Shown here: piece after piece, positions 7,574 through 15,066 of the stretch | How positions within the stretch are numbered: position 1 is the stretch's first letter | Layout of the letters: each line of letters begins with the position of its first letter | Source: Desulfobacterales bacterium HSG17 | GTDB lineage: Bacteria; Desulfobacterota; Desulfobacteria; Desulfobacterales; Desulfococcaceae | Reading direction: 5' to 3' | DNA: 18,886 nt | NCBI GenBank assembly: GCA_030377945.1 | Contig: JAUCGD010000051.1 | Coordinates: forward strand, 1-18,886 | Made by a program: the position numbers and the translations under genes | Notes under the pieces: generated by a model | Told to the model about the DNA's origin: nothing | The model's database searches: none | The model's input: the letters and a program-made list of their open reading frames with translations, nothing else

Positions 7574-8467
7574 ATGATAAAAAAAAGAATCGGTTTTAAA
7601 ATTGCTCTGCTTGTAAACTGTGCATTATTTTTTGTACTTTTTGCAGGGTCGGTGTTTATCTTCAAACAGGAAACCGGACGTATGAAAGATCATCTGCTGG
7701 ATAAAGGAAGGCTTGCGTCCATGACAGGTTCAAAAGGCTTCAGTCGGATTATTGAAGAAGCAATTGATAACGGAGTTCTCAAACCGGCAGATGTTATGGA
7801 TACGGAATACACAGAAATTACCGGATTTGATCCTCCAAAATTTCATACAAAATACGACTGGTATCTTGATAAAGCCATTCTTTCATTTGAGGATGAATTT
7901 CTCAAGGAAAGTGATATATTATATGCTGTTGCAATGGATATAAAAGGCTATGTTCCCACACACAACACCAGGTATAACAAGCCTCCTACCGGGGACAAGG
8001 CAAAGGACCTGGAAGGCAACCGCACCAAGCGAATCTATGCTGATAAAATTGCAAAACAAGCTGCTGTAAATAAGCAAAACGGATTGGTGCAGGTTTACAG
8101 CCGGGATACCGGAGAAACGGTCTGGGATATTTCAACACCTGTTTTTATCAAAGGAAAACACTGGGGATGCTTCAGAGTGGGATTTGATCTGATAACTGTA
8201 AATAAGGCTGAAAAAAATCTGATTATTTCCCTTGGTATTATTATGCTGATAGTCATGTTCTTTATAATGATTATAACTTTTGTGTTGATTAATAAAACTT
8301 TAGCTCCTTTAGTAGAATTTACAAAAATTGCATCTGATTTTGCAGACGGCAATCTAGATACAAAAATCGTCTCAAAATCACAGGATGAAATCGGCAGACT
8401 GGCAGATGTACTGGAACGTTTAAGAATAAGCCTTAAAGCAGCAATGGAGCGTCTCAGCAGGCGGTAA
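7574..8467 (+). CDS. Membrane-bound chemoreceptor-type sensor ending after HAMP
   Basis: A 297-residue inner-membrane protein. TM1 lies near residues 8-30 and TM2 near 215-239, with the sensor domain between them in the periplasm. The sensor carries MDIKGYVPTHNTRYNKPPTG (121-140), NRTKRIY (149-155), VYSRDTGETVWDISTPVF (174-191) and KHWGCFRVGF (195-204), the same signature as the secreted protein just upstream. A HAMP linker follows (about 238-291: LAPLVEFTKIASDFADGNLD ... DEIGRLADVL). The protein stops there: no methyl-accepting, kinase or cyclase domain is present, and no obvious frameshift restores one in the next 33 bp before the permease gene. It must signal by contact with another protein or be a truncated receptor. 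The site before the ATG is AAAGG around 7559-7563. Confidence 0.82.
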   Translation: MIKKRIGFKIALLVNCALFFVLFAGSVFIFKQETGRMKDHLLDKGRLASMTGSKGFSRIIEEAIDNGVLKPADVMDTEYTEITGFDPPKFHTKYDWYLDKAILSFEDEFLKESDILYAVAMDIKGYVPTHNTRYNKPPTGDKAKDLEGNRTKRIYADKIAKQAAVNKQNGLVQVYSRDTGETVWDISTPVFIKGKHWGCFRVGFDLITVNKAEKNLIISLGIIMLIVMFFIMIITFVLINKTLAPLVEFTKIASDFADGNLDTKIVSKSQDEIGRLADVLERLRISLKAAMERLSRR

Positions 8468-8499
8468 AACAGAAATTATCTGCGGCTCGGTCATTTTTT

Positions 8500-9417
8500 A
8501 TGAATATTTTTATTACAATTATTCCAATATTTTCAGTCATCACCCTGGGCTGGTTTGCGCGCTGCCGGGGTTTTATGCCAGGAGAATTTTTAGAACCTGG
8601 CAACCGCCTGGTTTTTCATATTGCTATCCCTGCAATGATATTTCGTTCAATTTCCAAAGGTTCTTTAAAATCAAATTTTGATATCAATGTACTGGCAATT
8701 ACCCTGGTATCATTGATCTTGTTTTTTTTCTTTGCCCTGATAATAGGAAAAATAACCCATATTCAAAAAAATCAATTTGCTACATTTCTGCAAAGCTCTT
8801 TTCATGGCAACCTGGGATATATCGGACTGGCAGTAGCTTATTATTTTCTTGGAGATCAGGGTCTTGCCAGTGCCAGTATTCTTGCAGGATTTGTTATGAT
8901 TTTGCAGAATTTTTTAGCTGTAATTGTCCTTCAAAACTATTCAAAACAGGCTTCAAGAAAAAAAATCGGAACTCTGCTTTTAAAAATCATAAAAAATCCG
9001 GTTATTGTAACAGCCATAGCAGGCATATTATTTTCTGCATCAGGACTGGCTCTGCCACTTGTCATAAGCCGAAGCCTGGATATTTTAAGCGGACTGGCCC
9101 TGCCCCTTGCCCTGCTGCTCATAGGTGCATCTCTTTCCTTTGAGATGATGCGTTCCAGGATTTTTCCAGTTCTATATGCCGGCATAATGAAGCTCATTCT
9201 TCTGCCCGGGCTGGGATTTGTTTTATATAAATTCCGGTCCATAGAGCCACAGGACTATCTCCCCGGTCTGATACTCCTGGCCTCACCAACTGCAACCATT
9301 GCATATGTTATGGCAAAGGAAATGGGAGGAGATTCGGATTTTGCATCAGCTGCAATTTCATTCAGTACATTATTATCTTTAATAACCTTTTCAATATGGC
9401 TTAAATTAACCCTGTAA
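8500..9417 (+). CDS. AEC-family permease (auxin efflux carrier type)
   Basis: The 305-residue protein is almost entirely hydrophobic, with about ten membrane spans in two five-span halves. It has the family's opening, PIFSVITLGWFARCRG, and the helix-breaking motifs FHIAIPAMIF (about 39-48) and FHGNLGYIGLAVAYYFLG (about 104-121), with a matching LASPTATIAYVMAKEMGG late in the second half. AEC members are secondary transporters often moving organic acids such as malate; the substrate here cannot be read. The ribosome binding site is weak (no clear purine box before ATG 8500). It lies 32 bp after the HAMP sensor gene, so it may be on the same transcript without being functionally linked. Confidence 0.88.
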   Translation: MNIFITIIPIFSVITLGWFARCRGFMPGEFLEPGNRLVFHIAIPAMIFRSISKGSLKSNFDINVLAITLVSLILFFFFALIIGKITHIQKNQFATFLQSSFHGNLGYIGLAVAYYFLGDQGLASASILAGFVMILQNFLAVIVLQNYSKQASRKKIGTLLLKIIKNPVIVTAIAGILFSASGLALPLVISRSLDILSGLALPLALLLIGASLSFEMMRSRIFPVLYAGIMKLILLPGLGFVLYKFRSIEPQDYLPGLILLASPTATIAYVMAKEMGGDSDFASAAISFSTLLSLITFSIWLKLTL

Positions 9418-9439
9418 AAAGATCATAAAAGGAAAATGT

Positions 9440-10381
9440 ATGAAAATTAATTTCAAAAAAGCATTGATTACCGGAGGAGCAGGCTTTATAGGTTCTCACC
9501 TTGCAGAAACCCTGATAAAAGAAAAATGTGAAGTATCAATAATAGATAACCTTTCAACCGGTCATCTTTCCAATATTGGACATATCAATGATAAAATTAA
9601 ATTTTTTCAGGGAGATATTCAAGATACGGAACTTTTAACCCAGGCTGCCAAAGGCTGTGAAATAATATTTCATGAAGCAGCCCAGGTGTCAGTGCCCAAA
9701 AGTGTGGAAGATCCTGTAACATCTGCAATGATTAATGATATGGGAACCCTTCAGGTACTTGAGGCAGCAAGGCAAAATGGAGTAAAGCGGGTGGTTCTTG
9801 CCAGTTCCTCTGCTATTTACGGCGATAACCCGGATTCTCCAAAGCAGGAAGATATGAAACCCAGGCTTTTAAGCCCCTATGCTCTTCAAAAACTCACAGG
9901 CGAACTTAATGCAAAGCTGTATAATGATCTGTTCGGACTTGAAACGGTCTGCCTTCGCTATTTCAATGTTTACGGCCCCCGCCAGGATCCGTCATCCCCA
10001 TATTCAGGGGTCATCTCCATATTTATGACCAAAGCTTTTGCAGGTGAGAGTCCCCTGATTCACGGAAACGGAAATCAGACAAGGGATTTTGTTTTTGTCA
10101 AAGATGTAGTAAAAGCCAATCTGCTGGCAGCCTGTGTTCCCAATGCAGCAGGTGAAATATTAAATATTGGCATTGGCTCCTGTGTGAACATTAAGCAATT
10201 ATGGGAGATTATAGCCCGAATGGCCGGTCTGGATATTGCTCCTGAATACGGCCCCTCAAGAGCCGGAGATATAATGGAATCTCTGTCTGACATCAGCCGT
10301 GCAAAATCCATACTGGAATTTGTACCTGAGTATTCTTTTGAACAGGGCCTTGAACAGACATTGGAATGGTATCAACACTGA
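9440..10381 (+). CDS. NAD-dependent epimerase/dehydratase, UDP-sugar 4-epimerase type
   Basis: A 313-residue extended short-chain dehydrogenase acting in the cytoplasm on nucleotide sugars. The Rossmann motif GGAGFIG is at residues 12-18, followed by D36 and the DNLSTGH segment that usually contacts NAD. The catalytic triad is visible as S123/S124 in ASSSAIYG and Y147-x3-K151 in SPYALQKLTGE. RYFNVYGPRQ and GNGNQTRDFVFVKDV are typical of UDP-glucose or UDP-GlcNAc 4-epimerases (GalE or WbpP-like). Which sugar is used cannot be decided from the sequence. AAAAGGA at 9427-9433 fixes the ATG. The gap from the permease is 22 bp. It is the last gene of the plus-strand block. Confidence 0.88.
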   Translation: MKINFKKALITGGAGFIGSHLAETLIKEKCEVSIIDNLSTGHLSNIGHINDKIKFFQGDIQDTELLTQAAKGCEIIFHEAAQVSVPKSVEDPVTSAMINDMGTLQVLEAARQNGVKRVVLASSSAIYGDNPDSPKQEDMKPRLLSPYALQKLTGELNAKLYNDLFGLETVCLRYFNVYGPRQDPSSPYSGVISIFMTKAFAGESPLIHGNGNQTRDFVFVKDVVKANLLAACVPNAAGEILNIGIGSCVNIKQLWEIIARMAGLDIAPEYGPSRAGDIMESLSDISRAKSILEFVPEYSFEQGLEQTLEWYQH

Positions 10382-10549
10382 GCCTGACCACAATAAATGA
10401 TGCTCTCAGCCTGCAATATCTGCCAGGCAAAATCAGTAAGGTCATTTTGTAGCTGCCGCCCAGTCAAAGTCCCTCAAAAATTGTGTAGTGCCCAAATGTA
10501 CAAGTACGCCTATTCAAGCCACTGTTATCGTATATAATTTTTTATGGAA
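10382..10549. other. Non-coding gap between convergent genes
   Basis: The plus-strand epimerase and the minus-strand hybrid kinase end on either side of this 168-bp gap. I see no convincing bidirectional terminator; a weak GCCTG/CAGGC pair near 10410-10429 lacks a T-run. On the minus strand a short stop-bounded stretch around 10440-10510 reads TTQFLRDFDWAAATK, which could be a gene remnant but is too short to support. Confidence 0.5.
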
Positions 10550-13500
10550 TCATGAACTTGGGGTAATTAGTTTTATAATTTTTCCATATTCAAAATCTGC
10601 TGCCAGCTCAGACAGGTTATTTGCTAAATCAGTATTTATCTCACATAACTCATTAATAATCTCATCTGTTTTTTCCATATCAACATTAATAGCTGCCTGT
10701 TTCAGTCTTTTTAGTATGTTATCTGGTATGCCGGAAAGATCTTCGGAACTTATTGTCTTTGGTCTATTCTCATGGTATTTTTTTATATCAGCATCTTCAT
10801 AGACAAGTTGGACATTCAAATGGCGGTGCATCAACTCAAAAATCTCAGAATCCCTGAAAGGTTTTCGCAAAAAATCATTGCAGCCGGCCTCAATAATAAT
10901 TGTGCGTTCCTCTTCCAATACGCTGGCTGTCTGGGCTATGATAATTGTTTCAGTACCTTTGGGATTATTTTTTTCCATATCGCGTATAGTTTTTACAGCT
11001 TCATATCCATCCATGACCGGCATTCTCATATCCATCCAGATGAGATTTGGCAGATGTTTCTGCCAAATCTCCACGGCAATCTGTCCGTTTGATGCCTTGT
11101 ACAATTCAAATCCAAAGGGTTCAAGAATTTTGATAAGCAGATTTCGATTATCATTATTGTCATCAACAATTAATATTTTGTATCCTGGCTGGCCAGGTTT
11201 GATAGAAATTGCCTTTTGGGTTCGGGTCTTACTCTCTATCTCCTCAGCATCAGCTAAATGAATCTGGATTTCAAAGAAAAATGTTGTGCCTTTATCAACT
11301 TCACTTCTAACCTTGATTTCTCCGCCCATAAGCTGTACAAATTTTTGACTGATAGACAGTCCTAAACCGGTTCCTTCCTGGGTCTGTATACCTGTTTTTG
11401 TTTGAGCAAATGCCTTAAAAAGTGTCTCCATTTCATCCGGTTCAATACCGGGACCGGTGTCTTTTACAGTGAACACTAACCAGTAATCAGTGATCTTTTT
11501 TTCACTGTTTACTGATAACTGAATTTCACCCTGTTGAGTAAATTTAACTGCATTTCCAATCAGGTTAATCAGTACCTGGCGCAGTTTTATTTCATCGGTT
11601 TTGATAAATTGGGGAATATCAGGCCCATATGTAACAATCAATGATAAGTCTTTTTTTTCTGCCCGTAAGCCCAGCATGTCTTTTAAATCATCCAGCAGAT
11701 CATACAGGTTAAAGATATTTTCGTTTACAGTGGTTCTTCCGGCTTCTATTTTTGACATGTCCAGAACATCATTTATCAGGGAAAGCAGGTGTTTCCCGCT
11801 GCGCCGGATAATGGACAGATGTTCCCTGTGTTCAGGATTGAGTGTTTTGTCGTGGCTGATTAACCTGGAAAATCCAAGAATTGCGTTCATGGGGGTTCGC
11901 AGTTCATGGCTCATGTTTGCAATAAAAGCGCTTTTGGCTTGATTTGCAGCATCTGCTGCTTTTTCCGATAATCTCAGATATTCTTCTATCTGTTTAAGTT
12001 CGGTAATATCAGTGGCAATTTCCAGGCGTACCAGGTGCCCGTTCAGCCATTGAATGGCCTGGTCATGATTGTGATACCACATACCTGTTATAGTATTCTG
12101 AAAATCCCAGGTGTACAGGCCGGTTGGTCTGCCGTTAAGCACCAGATATTTATTTGTGCAAAAGGCACAAGGGCCTGTTTGCCCTTTTTGCAGTGCCTGC
12201 CAGCATATCTGCCCTTCAATATCACCAAATAATTTGCGAGTGTAATGATTGATAAATAAAATCTCATATGTATCCATATCAGCCACATAAATTATTGATT
12301 CCATGCTGTTCATTACAGCTGCAAACCGCTGTTCGCTTTTCTGCAATCTGGTTGTACGTTCCATGACTTCCTGCTCAAGTTCTGTTTTGCGATTTTGAAG
12401 AGATTTTATTCTCCAGGAATAAGCACTGAACATTGCAAGAATTATAGATGTCAGCATAAATCCCCTGAACAACCAGCTTGTCCACCAAGGAGGTAAAATG
12501 ATAACTTCCAGGGATGTTTCTTTATTGTTCCACACATTATCATTATTGGAACCTTTTACATGAAAAATATATTTGCCCGGATCCAGGTTGGTGTATCTGG
12601 CAAAACGGCGGCGGCTGTCCGTATAAATCCAGTCTTTATCAAAGCCTTCAAGCATGTAGGCATATTTGTTTTTCAAAGGGGAGATATAGTTCAGAGCTGA
12701 AAACTCAAATCCCAGTTTTGATAAATCATGGGAAAGGATAATTCTCTTTGTATAGGTGATATGCTTTTGCAGCACGGAATTTTTGGCAATTGGAACCGAT
12801 TTGTTGAACAATTGAAAGTCCGTCAGTATCACAGGCGGAATATGGGGATTATCTTTGATATTTTTGGGATGGAATCTGTTAAAACCGTTATTTCCGCCAA
12901 AATATAGTTCCCCGGTTTTGGTTTTACAGGATGCTTTTAATCTGAATGCTGCTCCCTGCAAACCGTCCTCTTTATCATAATTTCTGAATACACCTTTTTT
13001 TATTCTTTGGAAGTCAGGGATTAAGCAGGAAAGTCCTTTGTTGGTGCTGATCCATAGATTTCCCCGGTCATCTTCCACAACACCCTTGACAGAATTATTG
13101 GCCAGACCGTGTTTTATTGTATAATGGTGAAAAATTTCCGTTTCCCGGTCAAATCTGTCCAGGCCCCCCTCTGTACCAATCCACAGGTTATTGTTTTGAT
13201 CTTCATGCATCATTAAAACAGTTGCGTGCCCTAAACTGTCAGGATTGTCTGGGTTATGTTGGAAGTGAACAAATTTTTGGGTTTCAGGTTCAAACCTGTC
13301 CAGTCCTCCCACAGCACATATCCACAATACACCGGTTTTGTCCTGGAAAATATATAAAACCCTGTTGTCAACAAGGCTGTCAGGGTTGTAAGGGTCATGC
13401 AGAAAGCGGGTAAAGGTATTGGTTTCCCTGTTAAACCGGTTTAAACCTCCTTCCCAGGTTCCGACCCATAAATTATTTTTCCTGTCTTTTTTTACGAATG

Positions 13501-14941
13501 TCACCAGATTACTGCTGATAGTGTCCGGGTTGGCAGGATCATGTTTATAGTGGGAAAAAATTTCTTTTTCAGAATCAAATCTTTCCAGACCGCCTCCCCA
13601 GGTGCCAACCCAGAAAAAACCGGCATTCTCTTCACAAATGCTGATTGTATGTATAAGAGACAATGAATCGGGATTATTTTTATCTGGCAGATAATGCCTG
13701 TAATTTCCGGTTTCAGGATTAAATCTGTCCAGTCCTCCGCCTGTGAGACAAAACCATATATATCCTTTGCTGTCTTCGTAAATCTGATTAATTTTATTGC
13801 TGCCGATACTTAAAGGGGTGTCAGGATTATACTTATAATGAGGGAATTTGTTTTTTCTGAAATCTGTTTTACTTATGCCGTTTGAAGTTCCAAACCAAAA
13901 ACTGCCTGAATTATCTTCAAAAAAAGCCATTATACCGTCTTCAATCAGACTTTGAGGGTCATTGGGAGAATGGGTGTAATGCTTAAAAATTGCTTTTGGA
14001 TTCTCGCCTGTTTTTGAAATTATTAATTTATTCACCCCGCCGCCGTAGGTACCGATCCATAATACCCCTTGACTGTCTTCCCTGACAAATCGGACTGCAT
14101 TATGGCTGAGGCTGTCAGGATTATTTTCATCATGAAGAAATTTTTCAAATTTTATATGTTCATATTCTTTGGTTTCAGAAATGGCAAAACGATTCAGCCC
14201 CCTGTCCGTACAAATCCAGAGAAAACCTCTGCTGTCTTCATAAATATCTCTAACCATATTATGACTGAGACTTTGAGAATCTGAGGGATCATGCTGAAAA
14301 GAATCAAAGGTCCCGGTTTTACGGTCAAACAGGTTTAAGCCCCTGGAAGTACCGATCCAAAGGTTTTTCAGGCTGTCCTCAAAAACAACTTCTGCATGAT
14401 TGCTGCTCAGGCTTTTGGGATCATCAGGACTATGTTGATAATTAACAAATGTTTTGTTTTTATGGTCAAATTCGTATAATCCGCCGGTTCTTGCAGCAAT
14501 CCATACTTTTTCAGAAGAATCTCCATAAACCGACCAAATGGGATTGTAGGCAATTTTTTTATCAGGAATATATCTTTCAAATCTCTCGGTTTCAGGATCT
14601 AACATATTCAGGCCGCCCTGTGTCCCAAGCCATAATCTGCCGTTTTTATCTTCCCAGACCGCATTCACCGAGTTATTGATCAAACTGTGCGGATTTTCCG
14701 CATCATGCCTGAAAACAGTGAATGTATAACCGTCATATTTATTCAAACCGTCAGATGTGCCGATCCAGATAAATCCTTTTTTATCCTGGAAAATGAAGTT
14801 TATAAAGTTAGCTGACAGACCGGTATCCGGGGTAAAATGTTCGAATTTTATAGCAGGGTCTTCAGCAAAGAGGTTTGTGATCGGAATAAAGCTTATAATA
14901 AGAAAGATTGCTGAAAACAGTATTTTTTTTCGTTTTGTCAT
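10550..14941 (-). CDS. Hybrid histidine kinase with 14-blade two-component propeller, Y_Y_Y, PAS and receiver
   Basis: A 1463-residue inner-membrane sensor. Residues 1-26 are a signal peptide (cut after NLFA). Residues 45-690 hold 14 propeller repeats of the form EDxxGxLWIGTxxGGLxxFD...NPxSLsxN, enough for two seven-bladed propellers in the periplasm. A Y_Y_Y domain follows (about 735-815), then one membrane span (about 820-842) and a short coiled coil. A PAS domain (870-985) has C913, C925 and C928 in GPCAFC. The kinase core has H1012 in NMSHELRTP, N-box N1130, DTGPGI (1161) and GTGLGLS (1190). A receiver has acceptor D1304 and K1360. A 75-residue helical tail ends it, with no AraC helix-turn-helix as in Bacteroidetes HTCS proteins. 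An in-frame TTG at 14953 would add four residues; the ATG is preferred. Signal and target are unknown. Confidence 0.93.
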   Translation of the reverse strand: MTKRKKILFSAIFLIISFIPITNLFAEDPAIKFEHFTPDTGLSANFINFIFQDKKGFIWIGTSDGLNKYDGYTFTVFRHDAENPHSLINNSVNAVWEDKNGRLWLGTQGGLNMLDPETERFERYIPDKKIAYNPIWSVYGDSSEKVWIAARTGGLYEFDHKNKTFVNYQHSPDDPKSLSSNHAEVVFEDSLKNLWIGTSRGLNLFDRKTGTFDSFQHDPSDSQSLSHNMVRDIYEDSRGFLWICTDRGLNRFAISETKEYEHIKFEKFLHDENNPDSLSHNAVRFVREDSQGVLWIGTYGGGVNKLIISKTGENPKAIFKHYTHSPNDPQSLIEDGIMAFFEDNSGSFWFGTSNGISKTDFRKNKFPHYKYNPDTPLSIGSNKINQIYEDSKGYIWFCLTGGGLDRFNPETGNYRHYLPDKNNPDSLSLIHTISICEENAGFFWVGTWGGGLERFDSEKEIFSHYKHDPANPDTISSNLVTFVKKDRKNNLWVGTWEGGLNRFNRETNTFTRFLHDPYNPDSLVDNRVLYIFQDKTGVLWICAVGGLDRFEPETQKFVHFQHNPDNPDSLGHATVLMMHEDQNNNLWIGTEGGLDRFDRETEIFHHYTIKHGLANNSVKGVVEDDRGNLWISTNKGLSCLIPDFQRIKKGVFRNYDKEDGLQGAAFRLKASCKTKTGELYFGGNNGFNRFHPKNIKDNPHIPPVILTDFQLFNKSVPIAKNSVLQKHITYTKRIILSHDLSKLGFEFSALNYISPLKNKYAYMLEGFDKDWIYTDSRRRFARYTNLDPGKYIFHVKGSNNDNVWNNKETSLEVIILPPWWTSWLFRGFMLTSIILAMFSAYSWRIKSLQNRKTELEQEVMERTTRLQKSEQRFAAVMNSMESIIYVADMDTYEILFINHYTRKLFGDIEGQICWQALQKGQTGPCAFCTNKYLVLNGRPTGLYTWDFQNTITGMWYHNHDQAIQWLNGHLVRLEIATDITELKQIEEYLRLSEKAADAANQAKSAFIANMSHELRTPMNAILGFSRLISHDKTLNPEHREHLSIIRRSGKHLLSLINDVLDMSKIEAGRTTVNENIFNLYDLLDDLKDMLGLRAEKKDLSLIVTYGPDIPQFIKTDEIKLRQVLINLIGNAVKFTQQGEIQLSVNSEKKITDYWLVFTVKDTGPGIEPDEMETLFKAFAQTKTGIQTQEGTGLGLSISQKFVQLMGGEIKVRSEVDKGTTFFFEIQIHLADAEEIESKTRTQKAISIKPGQPGYKILIVDDNNDNRNLLIKILEPFGFELYKASNGQIAVEIWQKHLPNLIWMDMRMPVMDGYEAVKTIRDMEKNNPKGTETIIIAQTASVLEEERTIIIEAGCNDFLRKPFRDSEIFELMHRHLNVQLVYEDADIKKYHENRPKTISSEDLSGIPDNILKRLKQAAINVDMEKTDEIINELCEINTDLANNLSELAADFEYGKIIKLITPSS

Positions 14942-15066
14942 AACATACACCAAATTCCATATATCTATTCAGAGGCAAAAAAGCAGTTCTTCTTCATTTC
15001 GAGTCCAGACATGCTGTTCTATTCAATCTACTCTTTCACTAGTCTGTACAGGAACAAATGTACAGG
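14942..15066. other. Gap upstream of the propeller kinase
   Basis: The 125-bp gap separates two minus-strand genes. It holds a 7-bp inverted repeat CTGTACA / TGTACAG (15044-15050 and 15059-15065) next to the stop codon of the ATPase gene, without a T-run. I could not find a convincing promoter on the minus strand, so whether the kinase has its own promoter or is read from the genes upstream is open. Confidence 0.5.

Noticed and set aside
10488..10802. Plus-strand open frame across the end of the propeller kinase
   Set aside because: Most of it is antisense to the conserved end of the kinase and it has no domain or start signal of its own.
15044..15065. CTGTACA/TGTACAG hairpin as terminator of the ATPase gene
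   Set aside because: The stem is only 7 bp, rather weak, and no T-run follows it in the direction of transcription.
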